Assembly: GCA_004298465.1 (NCBI GenBank)
Contig: SCRT01000005.1
Location: 16,001-80,000 of the forward strand
Direction: 5' to 3'
Source: Nevskiaceae bacterium
Lineage (GTDB): Bacteria > Pseudomonadota > Gammaproteobacteria > Nevskiales > Nevskiaceae
Length of the DNA: 64,000 nt
The notes below the pieces were generated by a model. It was not told the origin of the DNA and did not search any database. It worked only from the letters and a program-made list of their open reading frames with translations. Below are positions 1 to 8,993 of the stretch, piece after piece. The position numbers and the translations under genes were made by a program. Each line of letters starts with the position of its first letter. The stretch's first letter is position 1.

Positions 1-2
1 CA

Positions 3-65
3 CAGGTCACGACCGCCGTGCAGCGTTACCGGGCGCTGTTCGACAGCGCGCAGCCCCTTTCATAA
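3..65 (+). CDS. C-terminal end of an unidentified upstream gene (possibly thiE)
   Basis: An open frame enters from the left edge and stops with TAA at 63-65, giving a tail ending in [13 protein letters not shown]. hemL follows within 25 to 70 bases on the same strand, so the two are probably co-transcribed. In several proteobacteria thiamine-phosphate synthase (thiE) sits just before hemL, and an alanine/arginine-rich tail would fit it. Only about 20 residues are visible, so the identity is a guess from context. Confidence 0.4.
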   Translation, partial: QVTTAVQRYRALFDSAQPLS

Positions 66-133
66 CCGGCGTTTGCGAGTCCAGTGCAGTGAAAACCAGC
101 ACGTTTCTACCTTCCCCCGACACGGGCCACCCC

Positions 134-1429
134 ATGGGGCGTTCAGCACAACTGATCGAGCGTGCGCGCCACCACATTCCCGGCGGCGTGAATTCGCCGG
201 TGCGCGCGTTCCGCTCCGTCGGCGGCACGCCCCCCTTCATCGTCTCCGCACACGGTGCGTGGCTGACGGACGCCGACGGCAACCGCTACATCGACTATGT
301 CGGCTCGTGGGGCCCGATGATCCTCGGCCACCAGCACCCAGCGGTGGTGGACGCGGTCCGCCGCCAGGCCAGCATCGGCACCAGTTACGGCGCACCGACG
401 GAACTCGAAGTCGAGATGGCAGAACTGCTGTGTCGCCGCGTGCCCGGCCTGGAGCAGGTGCGGCTGGTGAATTCCGGTACCGAAGCCACGATGTCGGCCC
501 TGCGCCTGGCGCGCGGCGCGACCGGTCGCGACGCGATCCTGAAATTCGAAGGCTGCTACCACGGGCACAGCGATTCGCTGCTGGTGAAGGCCGGCTCCGG
601 CGCCCTTACTTTTGGAGTGCCGACTTCGCCCGGCGTGCCCGCCGATCTTGCCCGCCACACGCTGACCACGCCCTACAACGACCTCGCCGCCGTCGAGGCG
701 CTGTTTGCGGAACGGGGCCGCGAGCTGGCGGCCGTCATCGTCGAGCCGATCGCCGGCAACATGAACTGCATCCCGCCCGCACCCGGCTTTCTCGCCGGCC
801 TGCGCGCGCTGTGCACGCAGTACGGCACGGTATTGATCTTCGACGAGGTGATGACCGGCTTTCGCGTCCACCCGCAGGGTGCATCCGGGCTTTACGGCAT
901 CACGGCCGACCTCGTCACGCTCGGCAAGATCATCGGCGGCGGCCTGCCGATCGGCGCCTTCGGCGGCCGTGCGGACTTGATGTCGCAGATTGCCCCGGTC
1001 GGCCCCGTCTACCAGGCCGGCACACTGTCCGGCAACCCCTTGGCCGTCACCGCCGGGCTCACGCTGCTGCGCTTGCTCGACGACCCCCACCTCTACGACA
1101 AGCTGGACACGTGGACGGAACGCTTCATTTCCGGACTGCGCGAAGCGGCAGAAACGGCTGGCGTGCCGTTCTTCGCCCGTCACATCGGCAGCATGTTCGG
1201 GCTGTTCTTCACCGCGGCCGCCAGCGTCGACGACTACGCCACCGTCACCAGCTGCAACGCTGCGGCCTTCAACAGCTTCTTCCACGCCATGCTTGAGCGT
1301 GGCGTCTATCTCGCGCCATCGCTCTATGAAGCCGGCTTCACGTCCGCCGCACACGGTGCGCGGGAACTCGACCGTACGCTGGCAGCGGCAGCAGAGGCTT
1401 TCGCGGAAGTCGCCAAGGGGGCGCAATGA
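134..1429 (+). CDS. hemL: Glutamate-1-semialdehyde 2,1-aminomutase
   Basis: This PLP enzyme converts glutamate-1-semialdehyde to 5-aminolevulinate in the cytoplasmic C5 heme pathway. The N-terminal [12 protein letters not shown] block and the PLP lysine in [16 protein letters not shown] are visible. Starting at ATG 134 gives 431 residues and places that lysine at 265, the position known in E. coli HemL. An in-frame GTG at 89 would add 15 residues that do not resemble the family, and neither start has a strong ribosome site. The stop overlaps the ftsY start (ATGA). Heme supply links it loosely to the oxidase genes downstream. Confidence 0.96.
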   Translation: MGRSAQLIERARHHIPGGVNSPVRAFRSVGGTPPFIVSAHGAWLTDADGNRYIDYVGSWGPMILGHQHPAVVDAVRRQASIGTSYGAPTELEVEMAELLCRRVPGLEQVRLVNSGTEATMSALRLARGATGRDAILKFEGCYHGHSDSLLVKAGSGALTFGVPTSPGVPADLARHTLTTPYNDLAAVEALFAERGRELAAVIVEPIAGNMNCIPPAPGFLAGLRALCTQYGTVLIFDEVMTGFRVHPQGASGLYGITADLVTLGKIIGGGLPIGAFGGRADLMSQIAPVGPVYQAGTLSGNPLAVTAGLTLLRLLDDPHLYDKLDTWTERFISGLREAAETAGVPFFARHIGSMFGLFFTAAASVDDYATVTSCNAAAFNSFFHAMLERGVYLAPSLYEAGFTSAAHGARELDRTLAAAAEAFAEVAKGAQ

Positions 1430-2352
1430 CGCGTCCAGCGGAAAATACCTTCCAGCGCCTGCGGCGCAAGATCAACCGCGGCGATTCGTGGCTCACCACC
1501 GACCTCGGGCGGCTGTTCACGGCCGACAAGCTCGGCGACGATGCCGTGGAGCACATCGAGGAACGGCTGCTCCTGGCCGACGCCGGCGTGGAAGCAAGCA
1601 CGGCACTCGGCCAGTTCACACACCGCGAGATCATGAGCGGGCGCGTCACGAAGGAAACGCAGCTGCGCGAAGTGCTGCACGACGCACTGCTGGACCTCCT
1701 TGTGCCCTGCGACCAGCCGTTGGTTATCCCGACCGCCGACAAGCCGTTTGTGATCTTCGTCGTCGGCGTCAACGGAGTTGGCAAGACCACTACCATCGGC
1801 AAGCTGGCGGCCCGGTTCCGCAACGACGGCCACCGCGTACTGCTGGCGGCCGGCGACACTTTCCGCGCTGCCGCGACGGAACAGCTCACCACGTGGTCGC
1901 AGCGCACGGGAGCTGAGCTGGTAACACAGGGCGCCGGCGCCGACCCGGCCTCGGTGGCCTACGACGCGGTGCAGGCGGCGCAGAAGCGCGGCATCGACAT
2001 CGTCATCGTCGATACCGCCGGGCGCCTGCACACGCAAGCCCATCTGATGGACGAGCTGCGCAAGATCAAACGCGTGGTCCAGAAGCTGGACCCAGCGGCC
2101 CCCCACGAAGTGCTGCTGGTGCTGGACGCCACGACCGGCGCGAACGCCCTCAACCAGGCGCAGCAGTTCCACGCTGCGGTCGGCGTCACCGGGCTTGCCG
2201 TCACCAAGCTGGACGGCACGGCGAAAGGCGGCGTGCTGCTGGCGATCGCCAAGCAGATGAAGTTGCCGGTGCGCTTCGTTGGCATCGGCGAAGGTGTCGA
2301 CGACCTGCTGCCTTTCAACGCTAAATCCTACGTGGAAGCACTGGTCGCCTGA
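1426..2352 (+). CDS. ftsY: Signal recognition particle receptor FtsY
   Basis: FtsY is the SRP-receptor GTPase that docks ribosome-nascent chain complexes at the inner membrane. The NG domain is complete: P-loop [22 protein letters not shown] and the [10 protein letters not shown] guanine-specificity motif near the C-terminus. At 308 residues it lacks the long acidic N-terminal A domain of the 497-residue E. coli protein, which is common outside enterics. It overlaps hemL by four bases and is followed by ftsE after about 50 bases, forming the usual ftsY-ftsE-ftsX order. Confidence 0.97.
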   Translation: MTRPAENTFQRLRRKINRGDSWLTTDLGRLFTADKLGDDAVEHIEERLLLADAGVEASTALGQFTHREIMSGRVTKETQLREVLHDALLDLLVPCDQPLVIPTADKPFVIFVVGVNGVGKTTTIGKLAARFRNDGHRVLLAAGDTFRAAATEQLTTWSQRTGAELVTQGAGADPASVAYDAVQAAQKRGIDIVIVDTAGRLHTQAHLMDELRKIKRVVQKLDPAAPHEVLLVLDATTGANALNQAQQFHAAVGVTGLAVTKLDGTAKGGVLLAIAKQMKLPVRFVGIGEGVDDLLPFNAKSYVEALVA

Positions 2353-2403
2353 TGCTCTGCCCCGTATCCCTCCGCCTTGAACCCAGGCCACACGGTTGCG
2401 CCC

Positions 2404-3102
2404 ATGCCCGACGCGATTCGATTTGAGAACGTCAGCCATCGCTATGACGACACTGCCAACCCGGTGCTGTCGGGCGTCAGCTTCTCGCTGGCACAAGGCG
2501 AGATGGCGTTTCTTACCGGACCCTCCGGCGCCGGCAAGAGCACGATCCTGCAGCTCATCGGCGGCCTGCAGCATCCGGTTCAGGGCGAAGTCTTCGTCAA
2601 CGAACGCGCACTGTCGAAGCAGCGCGGCCGCGCCCTTGACGCGCACCGGCGCGCGATCGGCATGGTGTTCCAGGACGCCCGGCTCGTGCCACACCTTAGC
2701 GCCTTCGACAACGTCGCCCTGCCCCTGCTGATCCGTGGCCAGCCTGCGGAAGATATCGGCTCGCGCGTGCGGGCAGCGCTCGACGCCGTCGGCCTGCGCG
2801 GCCACGAAAACGCGGCGCCGGCCACGCTCTCCAGCGGCGAGCAGCAGCGCGTCGGCATCGCCCGCGCCATCGTTGCCCGCCCGGCCCTGTTGCTTGCGGA
2901 CGAGCCCACCGGCAACCTGGACTTGTCCCGCGCACGCGAAGTGCTGCAACTGTTCGCACGCTTCAACGAAGTCGGAACGAGCGTGCTGATCGTCACGCAC
3001 GCCGTCAACCTCGTGGCCGAACTACCCTACCGAGTCATGCGGCTGCAAGGCGGCCACCTGGCTCAACTGAACCGGAGAACGGCCGATGTCACGACGCCTT
3101 GA
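2404..3102 (+). CDS. ftsE: Cell division ATP-binding protein FtsE
   Basis: FtsE is the ABC ATPase that works with FtsX to control peptidoglycan hydrolases at the septum. Visible motifs are Walker [10 protein letters not shown], signature [14 protein letters not shown] and Walker [16 protein letters not shown] 2404 gives 232 residues, close to the usual 222; an upstream in-frame TTG at 2377 adds only non-conserved residues. The 3' end overlaps ftsX by 17 bases, which implies translational coupling. Confidence 0.95.
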   Translation: MPDAIRFENVSHRYDDTANPVLSGVSFSLAQGEMAFLTGPSGAGKSTILQLIGGLQHPVQGEVFVNERALSKQRGRALDAHRRAIGMVFQDARLVPHLSAFDNVALPLLIRGQPAEDIGSRVRAALDAVGLRGHENAAPATLSSGEQQRVGIARAIVARPALLLADEPTGNLDLSRAREVLQLFARFNEVGTSVLIVTHAVNLVAELPYRVMRLQGGHLAQLNRRTADVTTP

Positions 3103-4093
3103 TTCGGGACGCGAAGTCATCACGCCGCGCGGCCACCGCGAGCGCAGCGCCACCGCTTCGGGAGACGGCCCCTTCAGCCGGCTCGGCCGTCACCACGTGC
3201 GCGCACTCGACACGGCCGTGGTTTACCTGCGCAAGCATCTGGCGAGTACGATACTGACGCTGGGTGTCATCGGCGTGGTGCTGGCGCTGCCGGCTGCGCT
3301 CGCGAACATCCTCCACAACGCCGCGGGTGGAACCTACGCGCTTGGGCAACTTTCGGCACAAGTGAACGTGTTCCTCAAGGATTCCGTCTCACCGGAGGCT
3401 GGCGTCGCCTTCGCCCGGCGCATCGCGGGCGAAGCCGGCGTCAGCAGTAGCCGCTATCTTTCGGCCGCCGACGCACTTGATGAATTCAAGCAACACGCCG
3501 ATGCCGCCGATGCCCTTGCGCTGCTCGCCGACAACCCCCTGCCGGCATCCATCATCGTCACACCCGATGTGCATGCGGACGCGGCCACCCTGGACGCACT
3601 TTTCGTCCGGCTCGCCGCACAGCCCGAAACCGACCAGTTGCAGGTCAACCGCGACTGGGTGGAAAAGCTCTATGCCATCCTCGACCTCGCCCGACGTCTG
3701 CTGGCCACTATTATGTTTGCGCTTGTCATCACGGTATTGATCGTCATTGCCAATACCGTGCGGCTGGAGATCGACGAGCGGCGTGCCGAAATTTCCGTGA
3801 CGAAGCTGTTCGGGGCATCCAATGCCTATGTGCGCCGGCCGTTCCTCTACAGCGGCGCGTGCTACGGTCTGGGCGGAGCACTCGTCGCATGGTTGCTGGT
3901 GGCCGGGGCGACGCTGGCACTTCAGCATTCACTGCAGCGCGTCGCCGCGCTGTATCACAGTACGGTGACGCTGCCGGGGCTGGACTTCCAGGCCTCGTTG
4001 CTGCTGCTGGCAAGTGGCACGGCGCTGGGTTGGCTGGCGGCATTCTGGGCGACGTCACGGCACCTACGGCGGGTCGGCAATCCAGCGGAATAG
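3086..4093 (+). CDS. ftsX: Cell division protein FtsX
   Basis: FtsX is the membrane partner of FtsE; its periplasmic loop recruits activators of cell-wall amidases. The 335-residue product has a basic cytoplasmic N-terminus of about 45 residues, a first membrane helix at about 52-75, a periplasmic domain, and three C-terminal helices around the ERRAEISVTKLFGAS loop typical of the FtsX permease domain. The ATG lies inside ftsE. rpoH follows after an 87-base gap holding its own promoter. Confidence 0.95.
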   Translation: MSRRLDSGREVITPRGHRERSATASGDGPFSRLGRHHVRALDTAVVYLRKHLASTILTLGVIGVVLALPAALANILHNAAGGTYALGQLSAQVNVFLKDSVSPEAGVAFARRIAGEAGVSSSRYLSAADALDEFKQHADAADALALLADNPLPASIIVTPDVHADAATLDALFVRLAAQPETDQLQVNRDWVEKLYAILDLARRLLATIMFALVITVLIVIANTVRLEIDERRAEISVTKLFGASNAYVRRPFLYSGACYGLGGALVAWLLVAGATLALQHSLQRVAALYHSTVTLPGLDFQASLLLLASGTALGWLAAFWATSRHLRRVGNPAE

Positions 4094-4131
4094 CCTGCCG
4101 CAAACAGCGCGAAACTGAACTTCAAGGTCGA

Positions 4132-4158
4132 TTAGCACTCTAATCACCAGATTGCTAA
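4132..4158 (+). promoter_or_regulatory. CIRCE element (HrcA operator) in the rpoH promoter
   Basis: The sequence TTAGCACTC, nine bases, then GATTGCTAA matches the CIRCE consensus (TTAGCACTC-N9-GAGTGCTAA) at 17 of 18 arm positions. It overlaps a plausible sigma-70 promoter: -35 TTAGCA at 4132-4137 and -10 TAAGAT at 4156-4161, 18 bases apart. HrcA bound here would cover the promoter. HrcA binding to CIRCE is well established for groE and dnaK operons; that it controls rpoH here is inferred from position. Confidence 0.8.
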
Positions 4159-4161
4159 GAT
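4132..4161 (+). promoter_or_regulatory. Putative sigma-70 promoter of rpoH
   Basis: A -35-like TTAGCA (4132-4137) and -10-like TAAGAT (4156-4161) are separated by 18 bases. Transcription would begin near 4168, leaving a leader of only about 13 bases. The purine-rich GGGAGAAAAAAC just before ATG 4181 supplies the ribosome site. A leader this short leaves little room for the long thermosensor structure described for E. coli rpoH mRNA. Confidence 0.5.
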
Positions 4162-4180
4162 TGTTCATGGGAGAAAAAAC

Positions 4181-5068
4181 ATGACCACTGCTGCACTTGC
4201 CTTGCGCCCCTCCTATCTGCCCATGCCATTGGCCGGCAGCCTGGATGCCTACCTGCAAAGCTTGAGCCACATCCCGGTCCTGTCACCGGCAGAAGAGACG
4301 CAGCTCGCGCGCGACCTTCGTGACCACGATGACCTGAAGGCCGCGCAGCGCCTCGTCCTTTCCAACCTGCGCTTCGTCGTTCACATCGCCCGCGGCTATC
4401 AGGGCTACGGGTTGCCGCTGGCGGACCTGATCCAGGAAGGCAATATCGGCCTGATGAAAGCGATCAAGCGCTTCGACCCGGAAGTCGGCGTGCGCCTGAT
4501 CTCCTTCGCCGTCCACTGGATCAAGGCTGAAATCCACGAGTACGTGCTGGCGAACTGGCGCATCGTGAAAGTGGCGACCACCAAGGCGCAGCGCAAGTTG
4601 TTCTTCAACCTGCGGCGCGCCAAGCAGCGGCTGGGCTGGCTGCACCATGACGAAGTGGTCGCCGTGGCCAAGGACTTGAACGTCAAGCCGGAAGAAGTCC
4701 TGCGCATGGAGTCCCGGCTTTCCGGACGCGACGTTTCCTTCAGCGCCGGGCCCGCGGACGACGACACGGCCTACATGCCGGAAGACTATCTGGCCGCTGA
4801 CGACGACCCCGGCGCCACGCTTGAGGCCGCGGACTGGAACCACCAAGTCGAGGGCCGCATGCAGGCGGCGCTTCAGCAGCTCGACGACCGTTCACGCGAC
4901 ATCGTCACCCGCCGCTGGCTCAGCCGTGACGGGGGAAAAGCCGGACTCAAGGAACTCGGCGAGGAATACGGCGTGTCCGCGGAGCGCGTCCGCCAGATCG
5001 AAGCGGCGGCAATGAAGAAGATGCGCACGACGATGGCACTCGAGCAGCTCGACACCACCGCTGCCTGA
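4181..5068 (+). CDS. rpoH: RNA polymerase heat-shock sigma factor RpoH (sigma-32)
   Basis: RpoH directs RNA polymerase to heat-shock promoters. The 295-residue protein carries sigma region 2 (LIQEGNIGLMKAIKRFDP), region 2.4 residues around WIKAEIHEYVLANWRIVK, and the RpoH box QRKLFFNL at about 137-144, which separates it from RpoS and RpoD. The C-terminal region 4 helix-turn-helix (LKELGEEYGVSAERVRQIE) is present. GGGAGA lies 5-10 bases before the ATG. It is the last gene of the rightward cluster and is followed by a hairpin shared with convergent ctaB. Confidence 0.96.
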   Translation: MTTAALALRPSYLPMPLAGSLDAYLQSLSHIPVLSPAEETQLARDLRDHDDLKAAQRLVLSNLRFVVHIARGYQGYGLPLADLIQEGNIGLMKAIKRFDPEVGVRLISFAVHWIKAEIHEYVLANWRIVKVATTKAQRKLFFNLRRAKQRLGWLHHDEVVAVAKDLNVKPEEVLRMESRLSGRDVSFSAGPADDDTAYMPEDYLAADDDPGATLEAADWNHQVEGRMQAALQQLDDRSRDIVTRRWLSRDGGKAGLKELGEEYGVSAERVRQIEAAAMKKMRTTMALEQLDTTAA

Positions 5069-5085
5069 CCGTTGCTGGAAAACCC

Positions 5086-5119
5086 AAGCCCCGATCCGCG
5101 GCACCGCGAACCGGGGCTT
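5086..5119. terminator. Bidirectional hairpin between rpoH and ctaB
   Basis: AAGCCCCG (5086-5093) pairs perfectly with CGGGGCTT (5112-5119), and a small inner CGCG/CGCG pairing can extend it. On the minus strand it is followed by GGGTTTT, giving a rho-independent terminator shape for ctaB. On the plus strand the T-run is missing, so it is a weaker terminator for rpoH. Confidence 0.6.
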
Positions 5120-5127
5120 CCACGTTC

Positions 5128-6051
5128 TCAAGCGCTGAGAGCGACGCTGCTTCCCGGCAGGTAATGGTCAACCATCAGCAGGGTGAAGATCCCCGCCAGG
5201 TAGATGATCGAGTAGGCAAAGGTCTTCATGGCCAGGCCCTTCTTCGGCCACCATTTCAGACGGATGGCGTAGTACAGGAACACGCCGTCCAGGATCAACG
5301 CGCCGATGCCGTACACCGGCCCGGTCATGGTCACGACGAAAGGCAGGAGGCTGACGATCGTCAGCAGGATCGTGTAGAGCAGCACCTGCGTGCGCGTGAA
5401 CTCGACACCATGCGTCACTGGCAGCATGGGGATGTCGACATCCTCGTATTCCTTGCAGCGCTCGATCGCCAGAGCCCAGAAATGCGGTGGCGTCCACACA
5501 AAGATGATGAGGAACAGCAGCAGCGCATTCGCCGACACTTCGCCGGTCATCGCGGCCCAACCGAGCACCGGGGGAATAGCCCCTGCCGCGCCACCGATCA
5601 CGATGTTCTGTGACGTCGCCCGCTTCAGGTACAGCGTGTAGATGCCGGCGTAGCCGACCAGCCCGCCGAACGTCAGCCAGGCGGTCAACGGATTCACGAG
5701 CCAGTACAGGATGGCAAAACCGGCAATGCCGATGAGCGCAGTGAAAGTCGCGGATTGCCGGACGGTGAGCATGCCTGTGACCAGCGGCCGCCCGCAGGTG
5801 CGTGCCATATGGGCGTCGATGCGCCGATCGACGAGCTGGTTGATGGCCGCCGCAGAGGCCGACTGCAGTGTGATGCCAAGCGTGGCGAAGATCAGCAGAT
5901 CCAACGGCGGCATGCCCGGCACCGCCAAGAACATGCCCACGACCGCGGTAAACACAATCAGCATTACGACGCGCGGCTTGCACAGCTCGTAGTACTCGCG
6001 CGCCAGGCGCAGCCCACCGACGTTCAATTCCTCTTCACGCGCAGCATCCAT
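5128..6051 (-). CDS. ctaB: Protoheme IX farnesyltransferase (heme O synthase)
   Basis: CtaB/CyoE is a UbiA-family membrane prenyltransferase that adds a farnesyl group to heme b to make heme O, the precursor of heme A for the aa3 oxidase encoded upstream. The 307-residue product has CKPRVVMLIVFTAV at the N-terminus and the Asp-rich substrate motif in NQLVDRRIDAHMART; it is hydrophobic throughout with about nine helices. The open frame extends further upstream, but ATG 6051 fits the family and lies five bases past the ctaA stop. It ends the oxidase cluster before the rpoH/ctaB hairpin. Confidence 0.95.
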   Translation of the reverse strand: MDAAREEELNVGGLRLAREYYELCKPRVVMLIVFTAVVGMFLAVPGMPPLDLLIFATLGITLQSASAAAINQLVDRRIDAHMARTCGRPLVTGMLTVRQSATFTALIGIAGFAILYWLVNPLTAWLTFGGLVGYAGIYTLYLKRATSQNIVIGGAAGAIPPVLGWAAMTGEVSANALLLFLIIFVWTPPHFWALAIERCKEYEDVDIPMLPVTHGVEFTRTQVLLYTILLTIVSLLPFVVTMTGPVYGIGALILDGVFLYYAIRLKWWPKKGLAMKTFAYSIIYLAGIFTLLMVDHYLPGSSVALSA

Positions 6052-6056
6052 GCCCG

Positions 6057-7070
6057 TTATGCCTCCGTCGCGCACTGCGCGCTCCACACGAAATGATTCA
6101 GGCTCACCACGGTCAACAGCAGCAGCGCCGCGCCTCCCGTATGCGCGTCCGCCAACGATAGCGGAAAACGCATCTCGACGAAACCGATACCGATGGCCAG
6201 TTGCAGTAGCAGGACCACGATGCACGCCACACCCAGCCCACGCAGACCCCGCCCACGCCCCCGCGCGACAAGATAAAGGCCGAGGCCACCGACGATGAGC
6301 GTGGTCAGCAATGCGCCGTAACGATGCACCATGTGGATCGTCGCACGCACGGATGCGGCGAGAATCCCCCCTTCGTAGTTGATCCCCAGCCCGTGCCACA
6401 AATCGAAGGCCGGGCCCAGCGCGGTCTGCAGGCCGTAGCTCGCCTGGCAGGTCGGAAAGTCCGGGCACGCGACCGCAGCGTAATTCGTGCTCGTCCAGCC
6501 GCCGAGGAATATCTGCAAGGCGACGACACCGAGTGCCAGCGCAGCCCACCCGCGAATGCCCGGACGCACGTCAACTGCGCGTAGGGCACACGGCGACTGT
6601 CGCAGCCACATCCACCATAACAGCGCCAATGTGGTCAGGCCGAGCAGGAGATGCGTCGTGACGATGATCGGCATCACTTTCCAAGTCACGGTCAACGCAC
6701 CGAACACGATCTGCACCCCGATCACCCCAAGCACCGTCAAGGCGAGCCGCATGGGTGCCCCGGCTCCTCGCAACCGGAATGCCCCCAGGGCCAGCCCCAC
6801 CACCAGCAGGCCCACGAAGCCGGCAAGATAGCGATGGATCATTTCCTTCCAGGCCTTGGGGGCAACCAAGGGCTGAATCGCGTAGGCGGCATGATCGGAC
6901 ACGGCGGCCTGACTCGCGGTGGGGACAACGATCTGGCCGTAACAACCCGGCCAGTCGGGACATCCAAGACCGGCGTCGGACAGCCGCACGTAGGCTCCCA
7001 CGACAACGAGCACGAAGCACGCCACGACGGCAACGAGATTGATGCGACGAAACCAGACTGTAGCGGGCAT
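6057..7070 (-). CDS. ctaA: Heme A synthase (COX15/CtaA family)
   Basis: CtaA oxidises the C8 methyl of heme O to a formyl group, producing heme A in the inner membrane. The 337-residue protein has about eight membrane helices in two homologous halves. Conserved motifs include RLSDAGLGCPDWPGCYG near the N-terminus, H-containing helices such as EMIHRYLAG and MVHRYGAL, and the second-half CPDFPTCQ. Together with ctaB it completes heme A synthesis next to the structural oxidase genes. Confidence 0.95.
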   Translation of the reverse strand: MPATVWFRRINLVAVVACFVLVVVGAYVRLSDAGLGCPDWPGCYGQIVVPTASQAAVSDHAAYAIQPLVAPKAWKEMIHRYLAGFVGLLVVGLALGAFRLRGAGAPMRLALTVLGVIGVQIVFGALTVTWKVMPIIVTTHLLLGLTTLALLWWMWLRQSPCALRAVDVRPGIRGWAALALGVVALQIFLGGWTSTNYAAVACPDFPTCQASYGLQTALGPAFDLWHGLGINYEGGILAASVRATIHMVHRYGALLTTLIVGGLGLYLVARGRGRGLRGLGVACIVVLLLQLAIGIGFVEMRFPLSLADAHTGGAALLLLTVVSLNHFVWSAQCATEA

Positions 7071-7199
7071 CGGGAAACTATCCTAAGGCGCACTCCATCT
7101 GGCCACCAAGCGGCGGCAAATCCGTGCGCTGTCAAGCGAAGGTTTTGATTTTACTGCTTTTCCATGCTCAAGGTGCAGGTTCCCTGCCCCATGCACTTT

Positions 7200-7820
7200 T
7201 CAGCCCAGCTGTGAATAGCGCAGAAGGTGACGCAGATCGCGATACGCCCCTTCGACCGAAAAGCCTGGGGGATAGGTCAACATCCAGTCGCGACGGGGGT
7301 CGATCATCAACATGCTGCCCTGAGGTCGGCCGAAGAAACCGCGCAATTCAGGCTGCCCCTCCGCCTCACGAATCAGTATTGGCGGCTTGCCGAACTTCTC
7401 GATCGCAACCCGCGCGGCTTCCAGTCCGGCCTCATCCGGCGCCAGATAGAAAACTCGCAGGCGTGACGTATGCTTGATGAGCGCCAGGAAATTGCGCACC
7501 TCGAAGACCTGCTTGGCACAGGCGGCATCACACGTGGGACCTCCGAGATAGATCAAGGACCAGTGTCCGGATAACACGTCCGCCGGCAGGGGCTGGCCCC
7601 TGGCGTCAAGCAGGGACGACGGCGGTACGGGCTTTGGCGGGGTGACCAGTTCCCCGTAGTTGCTCTGCGGCAGCCCACCGTTCGCGGCGCTCCACTTGTA
7701 GATGCCCCAGGCGGCAATCACAGGGATGACTGTAATCACAAGAATCACGATCATCAGCCCGCGGTTATGGGAGCGCTGTGGAAGGTCTGTGCTGGCAGGC
7801 GGGATTTCAGGTTTGGACAT
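7200..7820 (-). CDS. Sco-like cytochrome oxidase assembly protein with thioredoxin-type fold
   Basis: The product, about 206 residues from ATG 7820, has one N-terminal membrane helix (about residues 22-43) and a periplasmic domain with GGPTCDAACAKQV. That CxxxC pair resembles the copper-binding site of Sco1/SenC, but the usual distal histidine is not obvious, so it may be a redox or structural relative. It lies between SURF1 and ctaA, a place where proteobacterial cox operons often carry such a protein. A role in oxidase assembly is inferred from context. Confidence 0.75.
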   Translation of the reverse strand: MSKPEIPPASTDLPQRSHNRGLMIVILVITVIPVIAAWGIYKWSAANGGLPQSNYGELVTPPKPVPPSSLLDARGQPLPADVLSGHWSLIYLGGPTCDAACAKQVFEVRNFLALIKHTSRLRVFYLAPDEAGLEAARVAIEKFGKPPILIREAEGQPELRGFFGRPQGSMLMIDPRRDWMLTYPPGFSVEGAYRDLRHLLRYSQLG

Positions 7821-7831
7821 GGCCATACGAG

Positions 7832-8647
7832 TCAAGGTCGAAGGTGCGCATCATCGGGGCTGTGGTCAGTCACGTCCACCCAGCGTAGATTCATGCGGTA
7901 GAACAGGTAGATCGCCAGCAGGGCAAACATGAACCACTGGGCGGCATACGCATAATGACGAGCCGGCGGGAAGCCCACAGCCAGCGACCAGTCCCGCACA
8001 AAGCCATCGGGGGCACCGGCATCGAGCTCGATCTCACCATGATGAACCGTCGTACCGTACAGGCAGCTCAGGTCTGCATCCGTGGGGTATGACACATAGC
8101 GCGGCCAGGCCTGCCCCGTGCAATTGTCGGCAGCGAGCCGAATACCGGGGGCTGGCAGTGCGCGCCACAGGCCGGCGATTTCCCGCGTATCAGCAGTGAC
8201 ATCCAGATTCGCCACATAGCCACCGCCGAATTCGCTGTGCCGCGGGATCCAGCCACGGTTGACCATGACCCGCGTGCCGTCCTCAAGCACGAACGGGGTC
8301 AGCACGTCGTAGCCGCTGCGATCTCCGTAGGGCATCCCCTCCAGCAACAGCTGCTGATCCGCGAGGAAATGCCCGCGCGCCTGTACTCTGATAGCGTTTG
8401 CAGCATCCGGCAGCTGGGCATCGCTCAAACTTGCAAACGACAACGGAGCAAGCTTCAGGGCTGCCGCTCGCCTGGCGAGGTAGTCGGCTTTCTGTTGTCC
8501 GCGCTCGATCTGCCACACCCCTAAGCCGAAGAACACCGCAACACCCGCACCAGCCAGCCACCATGACCAGCCGCGCGGCTTGAAACGGCGCACCCATTGC
8601 GGAGGCATGCGCCCATCACCTGTACCTCGCTGTAGGGGCTCGTTCAT
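7832..8647 (-). CDS. SURF1-family cytochrome oxidase assembly protein
   Basis: SURF1 proteins help insert heme a3 into subunit I. The 271-residue protein shows the family layout: an N-terminal helix ending in FFGLGVWQIERGQQK (the GxWQ motif), a large periplasmic domain containing GYDVLTPF and VNRGWIPR, and a second helix near the C-terminus with YAAQWFMFALLAIYLFYR. It is divergent from the DUF2909 gene and is the first gene of the surf1-sco-ctaA-ctaB run. Confidence 0.93.
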   Translation of the reverse strand: MNEPLQRGTGDGRMPPQWVRRFKPRGWSWWLAGAGVAVFFGLGVWQIERGQQKADYLARRAAALKLAPLSFASLSDAQLPDAANAIRVQARGHFLADQQLLLEGMPYGDRSGYDVLTPFVLEDGTRVMVNRGWIPRHSEFGGGYVANLDVTADTREIAGLWRALPAPGIRLAADNCTGQAWPRYVSYPTDADLSCLYGTTVHHGEIELDAGAPDGFVRDWSLAVGFPPARHYAYAAQWFMFALLAIYLFYRMNLRWVDVTDHSPDDAHLRP

Positions 8648-8686
8648 TGGCCTTATTATGTGGACTCAATCCTTGCGCGACCGAAC

Positions 8687-8902
8687 ATGATCGTCACACT
8701 CATCATCGTTGCATTCCTGATCGCCATTGTCATCTCGTTGTTTTCAGGGTTCTTCTTCCTGCTGCACGACGATAGCACCAGCAACAATCGGCGCACGCTG
8801 CACGCACTGCAAATCCGCGTTGCACTGACGTTCGCGTTTATTGCATACCTCGTGCTCGCCTACTACATGGGCTGGATCCACCCTCACCCAGGCCCCGTCT
8901 GA
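8687..8902 (+). CDS. Small twin-helix membrane protein, DUF2909 family
   Basis: From ATG 8687 the product is about 71 residues with two membrane helices (about 2-24 and 43-65) joined by a short polar loop containing DDSTSNNRRTLHALQIRV. This pattern matches the DUF2909 'twin transmembrane' proteins often found beside SURF1 in gamma- and betaproteobacterial oxidase clusters. It is the only plus-strand gene in the block. An upstream GTG at 8660 is possible. Biochemical function is unknown. Confidence 0.8.
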   Translation: MIVTLIIVAFLIAIVISLFSGFFFLLHDDSTSNNRRTLHALQIRVALTFAFIAYLVLAYYMGWIHPHPGPV

Positions 8903-8930
8903 AGCGGAGCGGCTTCGTCACACGCGCTTC

Positions 8931-8964
8931 AAAAAAACGGCAGACACGAAGTCTGCCGTTTTCA
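8931..8964. terminator. Bidirectional rho-independent terminator
   Basis: CGGCAGAC, a five-base loop and GTCTGCCG form a perfect 8-bp stem flanked by an A-run on the left and TTTT on the right. It can terminate both the DUF2909 gene (+) and the ctaE end of the coxBAC operon (-), which converge here. Confidence 0.85.
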
Positions 8965-8993
8965 TTTCAGGTCCAGCGATCGAGGCAACCTTG

